19,673 nt of DNA, taken from the NCBI GenBank assembly GCA_036823295.1, contig DAISGD010000058.1:1-19673 (forward strand), read 5' to 3'. The stretch is from UBA4742 sp002403895. GTDB taxonomy: Bacteria > Actinomycetota > Acidimicrobiia > Acidimicrobiales > Acidimicrobilacustridaceae. The position numbers were made by a program, and so were the translations under genes. Positions 1 to 7,262 of this stretch are shown piece by piece. Each line of letters begins with the position of its first letter. The first letter of the stretch is position 1. The notes below the pieces were generated by a model. That model saw nothing but the letters and a program-made list of their open reading frames with translations. It was not told the DNA's origin and made no database searches.

Positions 1-381
1 GTGGAGCTGGAGGGAATCGAACCCTCGTCCGCCAAGCGGTTACCACCCGTGCTACGACCATTCCCGGTTTACGGCTCTACGGCTGCCGTCCCGCCGGGTC
101 GGGTGAGCTTGCGCTCACCGCCGGATCTTTCTCCGATGTCAACGGTCTTTTCTCGTCGTCAGCGGTCTCTCCCTGCCGTCCTCCACTGCTTCTGTTGCCG
201 GGCTGCAGTGGACAGGCCCCGCGTGCCATTACTGGTCGCTGTGACTCTCATACCACCTAAAAATTAGGCAGCGAGAGCGAACTCGCCATTGGCGGTTCTG
301 TTTGTGCCCCGTTTTAGGAGTCTGAGCAACTCCGGTCGCACGATGTGGCTTCCAGTCTCAACGTCGAAACCGATCAGCCCC
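1..381 (-). ncRNA. ssrA: tmRNA (transfer-messenger RNA)
   Basis: This RNA rescues stalled ribosomes by acting as alanyl-tRNA and then as a short mRNA that adds a degradation tag. The 5' end (complement of 381 downward) reads GGGGCTGATCGGTTTCGAC, the usual tmRNA opening. The 3' end has a T-arm (GAGGG, TTCGATT loop, CCCTC) and CAGCTCC, which closes the acceptor stem against GGGGCTG. The window starts inside the 3' CCA position, so only about two terminal bases are missing. The tag frame ends in TAA near 263-265 and reads GTNRTANGEFALAA. It probably resumes at a GGC codon with an A four bases upstream, as in other tmRNAs. The C-terminal ALAA is the standard protease signal. Its protein partner smpB lies just upstream on the same strand. 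Confidence 0.96.
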
Positions 382-429
382 ATGTATGTCCTGCTATTCA
401 GTTGTGTCCTGCCGGAAGCAGGGACGCCA

Positions 430-435
430 AGCCTA
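430..435 (-). promoter_or_regulatory. Possible -10 box for tmRNA
   Basis: The minus strand reads TAGGCT, matching the TANNNT -10 pattern seen elsewhere in this window. A start about 7 nt downstream would leave a leader of roughly 40 nt before the mature tmRNA end at 381, to be removed by RNase P. No good -35 is visible. smpB and ssrA could also be co-transcribed. Confidence 0.25.
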
Positions 436-463
436 CCGGGTCGGGGACGCTCGCCCCCAGCGG

Positions 464-955
464 TTACTGGCCCTTGCCGGTACGGACGTTGGACATGGCC
501 CGGGCGGCGTCGCGGTCGGCGTCGCGTTTGGCGATGACCTGGCGCTTGTCGTACTGGCGGCGGCCCCGTCCGATCCCGAGCTCGAGCTTGGCCCGGCCGT
601 CCTTGAAATAGAGCGAGAGCGGTACCAGGGTGAGCCGTTCCTGGTCGAGTCGCGACTGGATCTTGGTGATCTCCCCTTTGTGCAGGAGCAGTTTGCGCTG
701 GCGATCCAGCAGATGGCCGTCCGATGCGCCCGAGTGGCTGTAGGGCGTGATGTGTAGCCCGACCAACCAGATCTCGCCGTTGTCGATGCGGGCGAAGCTC
801 TCGGCCAGTTGCACCTTCGCTTCACGCAGCGATTTCACCTCACTGCCCTGCAAGACGATGCCCGCCTCGAACGTGTCGAGGATCTCGTAATCGCGCCGTG
901 CCTGACGGTTGGTGGCGACGGCTCGGGGGCCGGCGGGGGTCGACTTGGGAGCCAT
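464..955 (-). CDS. smpB: SsrA-binding protein SmpB
   Basis: SmpB binds the tRNA-like domain of tmRNA and brings it to stalled ribosomes, where its C-terminal tail occupies the empty mRNA channel. The 163-residue product has the family core: NRQARRDYEI near residues 16-25, GIVLQGSEVKSLR at 32-44, then GEIWLVGLHI and PY at 60-72. The basic tail runs from about residue 128 (GRGRRQYDKR) to the end. I chose the ATG at 955 over an in-frame ATG at 1003, because the family begins shortly before this conserved block and usually has about 150-165 residues. The stop lies 82 nt before the tmRNA 5' end, an adjacency common in bacteria. There is no Shine-Dalgarno sequence; a TAGCCT box ends 10 nt upstream of the start. 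Confidence 0.96.
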   Translation of the reverse strand: MAPKSTPAGPRAVATNRQARRDYEILDTFEAGIVLQGSEVKSLREAKVQLAESFARIDNGEIWLVGLHITPYSHSGASDGHLLDRQRKLLLHKGEITKIQSRLDQERLTLVPLSLYFKDGRAKLELGIGRGRRQYDKRQVIAKRDADRDAARAMSNVRTGKGQ

Positions 956-965
956 AGGGGACCCG

Positions 966-971
966 AGGCTA
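966..971 (-). promoter_or_regulatory. Candidate -10 box of smpB
   Basis: The minus strand reads TAGCCT, 10 nt before the smpB ATG. Transcription starting about 7 nt downstream would give a leader of only a few nucleotides, which fits the lack of a Shine-Dalgarno sequence. No convincing -35 is visible. Confidence 0.4.
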
Positions 972-1044
972 TCCGCGAGAGCGAGGCCTTCCCGTCGGCC
1001 CATCCTCGGGGGGCGTAGCTCGCCGTCGCGCCGGGGTGGCCCGG

Positions 1045-1050
1045 TAACCT
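1045..1050 (+). promoter_or_regulatory. Candidate -10 box (leaderless) of the F420 oxidoreductase gene
   Basis: TAACCT lies exactly 6 nt before the ATG at 1057, so transcription would begin at or next to the start codon. No Shine-Dalgarno sequence is present. The -35 region is not recognisable. Confidence 0.4.
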
Positions 1051-1056
1051 GCGGGC

Positions 1057-1977
1057 ATGCGCATCGGATTGTCAGGTGGGGCGGCGACCCCGGACGCCAT
1101 GGTCGACCAAGCGGTGCGGGCCGAGGGTGACGGCTTCACCAGCCTTTGGTACGCCAGCGCCATCGGCGGTGACCCGCTCATGGCCATGGCCCTGGCCGGG
1201 CGGGCCACCACGTCCATCGAACTCGGCACCTCGGTCCTGCAGACCTACACGTCGCACCCCGTGCTCATGGCCGCTCGGGCGGCGTCGGTGGTGGCCGCCA
1301 TGGGCCGGGCCGGGTTCACGCTGGGCATAGGGCCCTCCCACCGGCCCCCGATCGAGGACGCCTACGGGATGTCATATGCCCACCCCGGCCGCCACACCGA
1401 GGAGTACGTCCACGTCCTGACCGCGCTGTTGCGTGGTGGCCCCGTCGACTTCGACGGCGAGGATTTCCAGGTGCACACCGCGACGCCGGCTGGTGGGCCG
1501 GTCTTCCCGGTCCCGGTCCTGGTCTCGGCCCTGGCGCCACGGCTGTTGCGGGTCGCCGGCGAGCAGGCCGACGGCACCATCCTGTGGATGGGTACGGCGG
1601 CGGCCATCGAGACCCATGTGGCGCCGAGGATCCGAGTGGCAGCATCGGCCGCAGGCCGGCCCGAACCGCGCATCGTCGCCGGACTCCCGGTGGCCGTCCA
1701 TGACGACAGCGACGAAGCGAGAACGGCCGCCGCGCTGCTCTTCGCCGGCTACGGCGAGCTGCCCAACTACCGACGTCTGCTGGACCTCGGACGGGCCGAC
1801 GGTCCCGGCGACGCGGCCGTTGTGGGTGACGAGGCGACGGTGACGTCGTCCATCCAGGGGTTGTTCGATGCCGGCGCCACCGATGTGTGGGCGGCGATCT
1901 TCCCCGTGGGCGCCGATCGCGCCGCGTCCCGGGCTCGCACCCGCGCCCTGCTCCGCGACCTCGCCACCCAGGCCTGA
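1057..1977 (+). CDS. LLM-class F420-dependent oxidoreductase
   Basis: This is a 306-residue TIM-barrel protein of the luciferase-like monooxygenase superfamily, which uses reduced F420 or FMN to act on unknown substrates. Features seen are the opening MRIGLSGG strand, the WYASAIGGDPLMAMALAGRAT segment near residues 31-51, IELGTSVLQTYTSHPVLMA near 54-72 with the conserved T..HP, GFTLGIGPSH near 86-95, and PVLVSALAPRLLRVAGEQADG near 153-173. This order matches F420-dependent members of Actinobacteria. The precise substrate and the cofactor (F420 or FMN) cannot be read from sequence. The nitroreductase gene begins 5 nt after its stop, so the two are probably co-transcribed as a flavin/deazaflavin redox pair. 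Confidence 0.88.
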   Translation: MRIGLSGGAATPDAMVDQAVRAEGDGFTSLWYASAIGGDPLMAMALAGRATTSIELGTSVLQTYTSHPVLMAARAASVVAAMGRAGFTLGIGPSHRPPIEDAYGMSYAHPGRHTEEYVHVLTALLRGGPVDFDGEDFQVHTATPAGGPVFPVPVLVSALAPRLLRVAGEQADGTILWMGTAAAIETHVAPRIRVAASAAGRPEPRIVAGLPVAVHDDSDEARTAAALLFAGYGELPNYRRLLDLGRADGPGDAAVVGDEATVTSSIQGLFDAGATDVWAAIFPVGADRAASRARTRALLRDLATQA

Positions 1978-1982
1978 CCGCG

Positions 1983-2717
1983 GTGGACGCCGACGATCTC
2001 GCCACCCGGCCGCTCGCGGCCGACAGCGTCGGGTTGCTCGAGGGCCTGACCACGACTCGGTCCATCCGCCGCTACCGCGACGAACCGGTGCCCGACGACG
2101 CGCTGCGGGACATCTTCTTCGCCGCCACTCGGGCGCCGAGTGGCTCGAACCGTCAGCCGTTCCGGTTCGTGGTCTTGCGCGACGGTCCGGTGGCGCTCCA
2201 AGCCCGGCGTCTGCTGGGGGAGAGTGCCCGTGCGTTCTGGTCGGCCAAGGCCACCCACGACGGCTACGACAAGGGCTCGGGGACCGATCCCACCACCCCG
2301 AAGGCCCGCATGGCCCGCACCATGCAGCGCTACGTTGATTCCTTCGAGCAGGCCCCAGTGGTGATCCTGCCGTGTCTGGTACGTCACCGGGCGGACGACC
2401 CGGGCCAAGGCGGGTCGATCTACCCGGCTTGTCAGAACCTGCTGCTGGCCGCACGCGCGTTGGGCTACGGCGGAGTGCTGACCGGCTTCCACGACGGCGT
2501 TGTCAGCGAGCTCGGTGAGCTGCTGGGGCTGCCCCACCAGGCCTGGATCGCCGGTACCATCACCCTCGGCCGGCCTGAGGGCTCCCACGGTCCGGTCCGT
2601 CGCCGACCTCTGTCGGAGCTGGTCTTCGAGGACGCCTGGGGTCAGCCCGCCCCGTGGGCCGTCGACCCGCCGGGCACCTCCCACACGGCGGCGGGTCCGC
2701 CCCGGCCCGGCCGGTAG
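1983..2717 (+). CDS. Nitroreductase family protein
   Basis: This is a 244-residue FMN-dependent oxidoreductase of the nitroreductase fold, which typically reduces nitro compounds, quinones or related acceptors with NAD(P)H. The N-terminal FMN-phosphate motif TTRSIRRYRDEPVP (near residues 23-36) and APSGSNRQPFRFVVL (near 51-65) are diagnostic. A later SIYPACQNLLLAARALGYGGVLTG stretch (split here: SIYPACQNLLLAARA near 146-160, then LGYGGVLTG) matches the second FMN-contacting region. I chose the GTG at 1983, 5 nt after the preceding stop. Longer in-frame starts would overlap the upstream gene by about 90 nt. No Shine-Dalgarno sequence precedes it, so translational coupling is likely. The proline-rich tail after about residue 225 looks disordered. 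Confidence 0.88.
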   Translation: MDADDLATRPLAADSVGLLEGLTTTRSIRRYRDEPVPDDALRDIFFAATRAPSGSNRQPFRFVVLRDGPVALQARRLLGESARAFWSAKATHDGYDKGSGTDPTTPKARMARTMQRYVDSFEQAPVVILPCLVRHRADDPGQGGSIYPACQNLLLAARALGYGGVLTGFHDGVVSELGELLGLPHQAWIAGTITLGRPEGSHGPVRRRPLSELVFEDAWGQPAPWAVDPPGTSHTAAGPPRPGR

Positions 2718-2720
2718 CCT
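2715..2720 (+). promoter_or_regulatory. Candidate -10 box (leaderless) of mec
   Basis: TAGCCT is 8 nt before the mec ATG at 2729, with no Shine-Dalgarno sequence. Its first three bases are also the stop codon of the nitroreductase gene, so chance resemblance is a real alternative here. Confidence 0.3.
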
Positions 2721-2728
2721 CACCGCCG

Positions 2729-3136
2729 ATGTTGCGCCTCAACCACCAGAGCTACCTGGCCATGATCGGCCACCTGTACGACGGGCTTCCCGACGAGGCC
2801 TGCGGGCTCATCGCCGGACATCCCGCCATCGGTCGGGTCGACCGCTTCTACCCGACCCGCAACGCGGCGGCCTCGAGCCGCGTCTACACCGTTGATCCCA
2901 AGGACCACCTGCGTGCCGATCGCGATGCCGAGGAACGCGGCATCGAGATCCTCGGGGTGGTGCACAGCCACACCCATACCGAGGCCTACCCCTCGCCCAC
3001 CGATGTGGCCGAGGCCCCCGACCCGAGCTGGCACTACGTCATCATCTCGCTCAAGCGCGAGGAGCCCGTGCTGCGCAGCTACCGCATTCTCGACGGGAAG
3101 ATCACCGAAGAGCCCGTTGTTGTGGACCGTGGGTAG
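2729..3136 (+). CDS. mec: JAMM/Mov34 metallopeptidase (M67 family, Mec-like)
   Basis: This is a 135-residue zinc peptidase of the JAB1/MPN/Mov34 type. The metal site is complete: Glu in DEACGLIAG near residues 22-30 and HSHTHTEAYPSPTD, i.e. HxH-x7-S-x2-D, near residues 77-90. In Mycobacterium tuberculosis the orthologous position (Rv1334, Mec) releases cysteine from the C-terminus of the small sulfur-carrier protein CysO, working with CysM. cysM follows here, but no cysO lies between them. Assignment as Mec rests on gene order and length; a different peptide substrate is possible. The ATG at 2729 removes a proline-rich, out-of-family extension and lies 8 nt after a TAGCCT box that overlaps the upstream stop codon. 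Confidence 0.88.
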   Translation: MLRLNHQSYLAMIGHLYDGLPDEACGLIAGHPAIGRVDRFYPTRNAAASSRVYTVDPKDHLRADRDAEERGIEILGVVHSHTHTEAYPSPTDVAEAPDPSWHYVIISLKREEPVLRSYRILDGKITEEPVVVDRG

Positions 3137-3148
3137 ATTCCCTACCGT
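3120..3148 (+). promoter_or_regulatory. Candidate promoter of cysM
   Basis: TTGTGG (3120-3125) and TACCGT (3143-3148) are separated by 17 nt, a good fit to a housekeeping sigma factor promoter. Transcription would begin near 3155, giving a leader of about 80 nt that contains the GGGAG ribosome binding site. The -35 overlaps the end of mec, so cysM can probably be transcribed separately from it. Confidence 0.45.
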
Positions 3149-3236
3149 TGGGGTCAACAATTGATCCACCCCGCCCATTACCCGCCAATCGCCGCACGCC
3201 GGCCTGATCGCCCACCGCACCCGGGAGCACCATCCG

Positions 3237-4184
3237 ATGGCTGTGTTCAACTCGGTACTCGAGATGATCGGCAACACGCCGATCGTCGACGTGAGTCAAC
3301 TCAGCCCCAACCCGAACGTGCGGATCCTGGGCAAGATGGAAGGCCAGAACCCCGCCGGGTCGGTCAAGGATCGCATCGCTCTCAACATGATCCTGGAGGC
3401 CGAGGCGGACGGTAGTTTGAGCCCCGGTCAGACCATCATCGAGCCGTCGTCGGGGAACACCGGCATCGCCCTGGCCATGATCGCCAAGCTGCGGGGCTAC
3501 CCGATCAAGATTGTGTTGCCCGAGAACGTATCCATTGAGCGCCGTCAATTGCTCGACGTGTGGGGCGCCGAGGTCATTCTGTCGCCGGGGGCGGAGGGGT
3601 CGAATGGGGCCGTACGACGAGCCCAGGCCTTAGCCGACGAGCACCCCGAGTGGGCCTTCCTCTACCAGTACGCCAACGAAGCAAACCCCCGGGCCCATTA
3701 TGAGACGACCGCGCCCGAGATCTGGGCGGACTGCCCCGAGATCACCCACTTCGTCGCCGGGCTGGGCACCAGCGGGACGCTCATGGGGGTCGGCACCTTT
3801 CTGAAGGAGAAGAACCCCGCCATCCAGATCATCGCCGTCGAGCCCCCACTGGGGGAGAAGGTCGAAGGCCTGCGCAACCTGGACGAGGGCTACATCCCGC
3901 CGATCTATGAGAAGTGGGGCGGCCAGCAACTGCTCGACCGCAAGCGCGTCGTCCGGCCCCGCGAATCCATCGAGTGGACTCGCCGGCTGTCCGAGGTCGG
4001 GATCTTCTCGGGGATCTCGGCCGGGGCGGCCATGGCGGGCGCGGTGCGGGTGGCCCAGGAGATCGAGTCCGGCGCCATCGTGTTCATCGTGTGCGACGGT
4101 GGCTGGAAGTACCTCTCCACTGGAGCTTGGACTGACGACATTGACACCGTCGTCGAGCGGGCCGAGAAGATCATCTACTTCTAG
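3237..4184 (+). CDS. cysM: Cysteine synthase, CysM type (O-phosphoserine sulfhydrylase-like)
   Basis: This PLP-dependent enzyme (315 residues, beta family) makes L-cysteine. The Schiff-base lysine is K44 in NPAGSVKDR; the substrate loop is EPSSGNTG (69-76); the PLP phosphate loop is GLGTSGT (175-181); SGISAGA is at 258-264. An arginine in GLRNLDEGYIP (R213) matches Arg220 of mycobacterial CysM, which recognises O-phosphoserine instead of O-acetylserine. That enzyme takes sulfur from the thiocarboxylated carrier CysO. The upstream neighbour mec supports the same pathway, but cysO is not in the window. The ATG at 3237 has GGGAG at 3223-3227, nine bases upstream. Confidence 0.95.
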   Translation: MAVFNSVLEMIGNTPIVDVSQLSPNPNVRILGKMEGQNPAGSVKDRIALNMILEAEADGSLSPGQTIIEPSSGNTGIALAMIAKLRGYPIKIVLPENVSIERRQLLDVWGAEVILSPGAEGSNGAVRRAQALADEHPEWAFLYQYANEANPRAHYETTAPEIWADCPEITHFVAGLGTSGTLMGVGTFLKEKNPAIQIIAVEPPLGEKVEGLRNLDEGYIPPIYEKWGGQQLLDRKRVVRPRESIEWTRRLSEVGIFSGISAGAAMAGAVRVAQEIESGAIVFIVCDGGWKYLSTGAWTDDIDTVVERAEKIIYF

Positions 4185-4190
4185 ATGGCA

Positions 4191-4206
4191 CCCCGCCTGG
4201 GCGGGG
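4191..4206 (+). terminator. GC-rich hairpin between cysM and murI
   Basis: CCCCGC and GCGGGG are separated by four bases just after the cysM stop. There is no T-run, so it may be a weak or U-less terminator, or an mRNA-stabilising hairpin. It sits directly before the candidate murI promoter. Confidence 0.35.
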
Positions 4207-4212
4207 CGGACC

Positions 4213-4218
4213 TACCCT
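4213..4218 (+). promoter_or_regulatory. Candidate -10 box (leaderless) of murI
   Basis: TACCCT lies 8 nt before the murI GTG. Transcription would begin at or beside the start codon, and no Shine-Dalgarno sequence is present. It follows the hairpin at 4191-4206, suggesting that murI begins a new transcription unit. Confidence 0.4.
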
Positions 4219-4226
4219 GAGTAGTC

Positions 4227-5033
4227 GTGGACGATCGGCCGATCGGGATGTTCGACAGCGGCTTCGGTGGACTCACCGTGGCCCGAGCCCTGATCGACCT
4301 CCTCCCCGACGAGGACCTCGTGTATGTCGGCGACACCGGGCGCTATCCGTACGGCTCACGCCCCCTCGACGAGGTGCTTGCCTTCGCCGTCGAGATCACC
4401 CGGTACCTGGTCGGTCACCATGACGTGAAGGTCGTGGTGGTGGCGTGCAACACCGCCGCCGCGGCCGCGCTGGCTGAGCTCCAGGCCGAGTTTCCGGTGC
4501 CGGTGATCGGGGTCATCGAGCCGGGGGTGCGGGCGCTCGTATCGGCCACCCGCAACGGGCAGGTCGGGGTGATCGGCACGGTGAGCACCATCGGGTCGGG
4601 TGCGTACCAGGCCGCCGTCGTCGAGGCGCACGGTGGGGTGAAGCTGTCGTGCGCCGCGTGCCCCGGGTTCGTCGAGTTCGTCGAGCGGGGCGAGATCGAC
4701 GGCGACGAGGTCCACGTGCTGGCTGAGCGGTTGCTGGCCCCGTTGCAGGACGCCGGCATCGACACGCTCTTGTTGGGCTGCACGCACTATCCCTACCTGG
4801 CCCGTACCATCGCCGACGTAATGGGCCGGGACGTGGTGTTGGTGTCCTCGGCCGACGAAACCGCGTTCTCCGTCGCCGCTGAGCTGCGCGACACAGGACT
4901 GGCCCGTGCGACCCGCCAGGAGGCGCCGGTCCACCGGTTCCTTTCCTCGGGCGACGTTGCCTGGTTCCGTCAGTTGGGCCGCCAGTTGTTGGGTCCCGAG
5001 CTCGATCACACCGAGGCGATCACGTGGGACTGA
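4227..5033 (+). CDS. murI: Glutamate racemase
   Basis: MurI interconverts L- and D-glutamate in the cytoplasm, without cofactor, to supply D-Glu for peptidoglycan. The 268-residue product has the full active site: IGMFDSGFGGLTV (6-18, D10 and S11), VGDTGRYPYG (34-43), ACNTAAA with catalytic C74, and GCTHYP with catalytic C185 and the neighbouring H187. Length and motif spacing are normal. The GTG at 4227 directly precedes the conserved start of the fold. In M. tuberculosis a rhomboid protease gene (Rv1337) sits between cysM and murI; here only 42 nt separate them. Confidence 0.97.
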   Translation: MDDRPIGMFDSGFGGLTVARALIDLLPDEDLVYVGDTGRYPYGSRPLDEVLAFAVEITRYLVGHHDVKVVVVACNTAAAAALAELQAEFPVPVIGVIEPGVRALVSATRNGQVGVIGTVSTIGSGAYQAAVVEAHGGVKLSCAACPGFVEFVERGEIDGDEVHVLAERLLAPLQDAGIDTLLLGCTHYPYLARTIADVMGRDVVLVSSADETAFSVAAELRDTGLARATRQEAPVHRFLSSGDVAWFRQLGRQLLGPELDHTEAITWD

Positions 5034-5057
5034 CGCAGGGGTGGGGCTGATCCCACG

Positions 5058-5798
5058 GTGGGCCTGAGCCTGACCGTTCTGGGCTGCTCCGGCGGCTACC
5101 CCGGCCGGGGTGCCTCCTGCAGCGGCTACCTGGTGCAGGGTGGCGGGGTGAACGTGATCGTCGACCTCGGTCCGGGTTCGCTGGCCAATCTCCAGCGGCA
5201 TCTCGATCTCGGGTCGGTCGATGCGGTCGTCCTCACCCATCGCCACCCCGACCACTGGACCGACCTCACCGGGCTCGAGGTGGCCTGGGCCTACGGTCTC
5301 GAACGGACGGGCCTAGACGTGTACGGCACGGCTGAGACCGGGGCACTGGCCGAGGCCCTGACCGGCGGTCTGGCTCCCACCATGGTGTGGCACGATCTGA
5401 CCGACGGCGACCAGGTCGAGATCGGCGGCCTCCGGCTGCGCTTTGCCCGCACGGTCCACTACGTCGAGACTTTGGCGGTGCGCATCGACGACATCGAGTC
5501 GGGGTCGTCGCTGGCCTACTCGGCCGACACCGGGCCGGGATGGTCGTTCGAGTCGTTGGGGCCGGACATCGATCTGGCCCTGTGTGAGGCCACCCATCTG
5601 GTGAGTGACGAGTCGAGAGGCATCCTCCATCTGAGCGCCCGCCAGGCCGGTGTCATGGCCCGCTCCGCCGGCGTGTCACGCTTGCTGCTCACCCATCAAT
5701 GGCCCGAGTACGACCCTGAGCAGTTCCGGATCGAGGGCAGCGAGGCGTTCGGCGCACCCGTCGAGATCGCCATCACCAACGGAAGGTACGACCTGTGA
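5058..5798 (+). CDS. Metallo-beta-lactamase-fold hydrolase (Rv1339-like phosphodiesterase)
   Basis: This 246-residue MBL-fold protein keeps the dinuclear metal ligands: HRHPDH at 61-66 (HxHxDH), H134, D157 and the final LTHQWP histidine at 213. Its place between murI and rph is that of mycobacterial Rv1339, reported as an atypical class II cyclic-nucleotide phosphodiesterase that lowers cAMP; the fold is also that of RNase Z-like enzymes. The N-terminus MGLSLTVLGCSGGYPG and the segment GILHLSARQAG (near 188-198) are typical of the group. Cyclic AMP hydrolysis is inferred from synteny. The GTG at 5058 has G-rich AGGGGTGG-like sequence before it. The stop overlaps the rph start by 4 nt (GTGA), so the two are translationally coupled. 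Confidence 0.85.
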   Translation: MGLSLTVLGCSGGYPGRGASCSGYLVQGGGVNVIVDLGPGSLANLQRHLDLGSVDAVVLTHRHPDHWTDLTGLEVAWAYGLERTGLDVYGTAETGALAEALTGGLAPTMVWHDLTDGDQVEIGGLRLRFARTVHYVETLAVRIDDIESGSSLAYSADTGPGWSFESLGPDIDLALCEATHLVSDESRGILHLSARQAGVMARSAGVSRLLLTHQWPEYDPEQFRIEGSEAFGAPVEIAITNGRYDL

Positions 5799-6550
5799 GA
5801 CCCGATGGCCGCCAACCCGACCAACTCCGCCCGATCACGTTCGAGCGCGACTTCACCACGCAGACCGACGGGTCGATCCTGGTTACGGCCGGTGACACCA
5901 TCGTGTTGTGCACTGCGTCGGTCGACGAGGGCGTCCCCCGATGGATGAAGGGGAAGGGCAAGGGATGGGTGACGGCTGAGTACTCCATGCTCCCCGGCGC
6001 GTCGAACGAGCGCATCCGCCGTGAGGTGACCAAGGGCAGCCCCGGCGGTCGCACCCACGAGATCCAGCGACTCATCGGCCGATCCCTTCGGGCGGTGTGC
6101 GACATGGTGCTGCTGGGGGAGCGTCAGATCCTGTTGGACTGCGACGTGCTCCAGGCCGACGGCGGCACCCGCACCGCGTCCATCAACGGGGCGTACCTCG
6201 CGTTGCACGATGCCCTCAGCCGACTCGGGCAACGCGGCGAGCTCAAGGAACACCCGCTGACCGAGGCGTGCGCCGCGGTGTCGGTGGGCATCGTGGGTGG
6301 CATCCCGCTGTTGGACCTGCCCTATGTGGAGGACTCCACTGCCGAGGTCGACATGAACGTGGTCATGACTGCGTCAGGTCGCTTCATCGAGGTGCAGGGG
6401 ACGGCTGAGGGCATGGCGTTCACCCGAGGCGAGCTCGACGAGCTCCTGACCCTGGCCCAGTTGGGCATCGGCGAGATCGTTGCCCTGCAGGGCGAACTCG
6501 TGGCCCAGCCGCCCAGCCCTCGGCCCCGACCGCAGTCCCAGTCGAGCTGA
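5795..6550 (+). CDS. rph: Ribonuclease PH
   Basis: RNase PH is a phosphorolytic 3'-5' exoribonuclease that trims tRNA precursors, working as a hexameric ring. The 251-residue product has the family landmarks: RPDGRQPDQLRPITFERDF at the N-terminus, TASVDEGVPRWMKGKGKGW near 40-58, EYSMLPGASNER near 62-73, GGRTHEIQRLIGRSLRAV near 84-101 with the phosphate-binding arginine, and DCDVLQADGGTRTASI near 114-129. The C-terminal tail after about residue 238 is proline- and serine-rich. The GTG start at 5795 overlaps the upstream stop, with a GGAAGG ribosome binding site about 8 nt before it. Confidence 0.97.
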   Translation: MRPDGRQPDQLRPITFERDFTTQTDGSILVTAGDTIVLCTASVDEGVPRWMKGKGKGWVTAEYSMLPGASNERIRREVTKGSPGGRTHEIQRLIGRSLRAVCDMVLLGERQILLDCDVLQADGGTRTASINGAYLALHDALSRLGQRGELKEHPLTEACAAVSVGIVGGIPLLDLPYVEDSTAEVDMNVVMTASGRFIEVQGTAEGMAFTRGELDELLTLAQLGIGEIVALQGELVAQPPSPRPRPQSQSS

Positions 6551-6566
6551 CCTCGCGGTCGTCGCA

Positions 6567-7178
6567 GTGAGCGTGGAGCCCGTGCGCCTGGTGGTGGCCT
6601 CGACCAACCCCGACAAGGCCGCCGAGATCGCGTCCATCCTCGGTCCCGCGTTCGACTTGGTGCCCCGACCGGCCGACCTCCCCGACATCGCTGAGGACGC
6701 CGCCACGCTCGAGGGCAACGCCCGCCTCAAAGCCGTAGCCATCTGCCACGCCACCGGTCTGCCCGCGGTGGCCGACGACACGGGCCTCGAGGTGCCGGCG
6801 CTGGGTGGGGCGCCGGGGGTGAGGTCGGCGCGCTACGCCGGTGAGCACGCCTCCTACGACGACAACGTGGACAAGCTCCTGGCTGAGCTGGATCGCATCG
6901 GTGCCCCTGCGGCCTGGGCCCGCCGAGCCCACTTCCGCACCGTGGCCTTGGTCTGTTACCCCGATGGCAGCGAGGTTGAGGCAGAGGGGGTAGTGGAGGG
7001 CACGATCGCTCCCGAGCGCCGGGGTTCGGGAGGCTTCGGCTACGACCCCGTATTCGTGCCCGACGGGCCGGACGGTCACCCGGGGGCGCGCACCTTCGGC
7101 GAGATGTCGCCGGACGAAAAGCACGCCATCAGCCATCGCGGCCGGGCGTTCCGCTCCCTGGCCACCATGCTCGTCTAA
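6567..7178 (+). CDS. rdgB: Non-canonical purine NTP pyrophosphatase (RdgB/HAM1)
   Basis: This enzyme hydrolyses dITP, ITP and XTP to monophosphates, keeping deaminated purines out of DNA and RNA. Motifs are in the expected order: VVASTNPDKAAEI at the N-terminus, EGNARLKA, ADDTGLEVPALGGAPGVRSA with the catalytic acidic pair, FGYDPVFVPDG and the closing AISHRGRAFRSL. I place the start at GTG 6567 (203 residues, 16 nt after rph); GTG 6573 and GTG 6582 are also possible and differ by only two to five residues. No clear Shine-Dalgarno sequence helps choose. It is the last gene of the murI-MBL-rph-rdgB series, matching Rv1341 in mycobacteria. Confidence 0.95.
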   Translation: MSVEPVRLVVASTNPDKAAEIASILGPAFDLVPRPADLPDIAEDAATLEGNARLKAVAICHATGLPAVADDTGLEVPALGGAPGVRSARYAGEHASYDDNVDKLLAELDRIGAPAAWARRAHFRTVALVCYPDGSEVEAEGVVEGTIAPERRGSGGFGYDPVFVPDGPDGHPGARTFGEMSPDEKHAISHRGRAFRSLATMLV

Positions 7179-7262
7179 CCGCCGGGTCCCGCTTCGCCCG
7201 CCGCCCATCCGATCTCTGAAACGTTTTCTACGCTCCGTGTCGTTTTCGCTTCAAATTTGCGC
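7179..7262. other. Convergent intergenic region with AT-rich core
   Basis: This separates the ends of rdgB (plus) and the AbiEi-like gene (minus). It holds an unusually AT-rich stretch for this window, including the near-palindrome GAAACGTTTTC. I see no strong hairpin plus T-run, so how transcription stops here is unclear. Confidence 0.4.

Noticed and set aside
1..757. Short plus-strand frames over the tmRNA and smpB
   Set aside because: They lie on the antisense strand of a structured RNA and a conserved gene and have no ribosome binding sites or recognisable domains.
4356..5255. A 299-codon minus-strand open frame opposite murI
   Set aside because: It is antisense to a complete glutamate racemase, His/Asp/Gln-rich, and without family motifs. 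Long antisense frames are common in GC-rich DNA.
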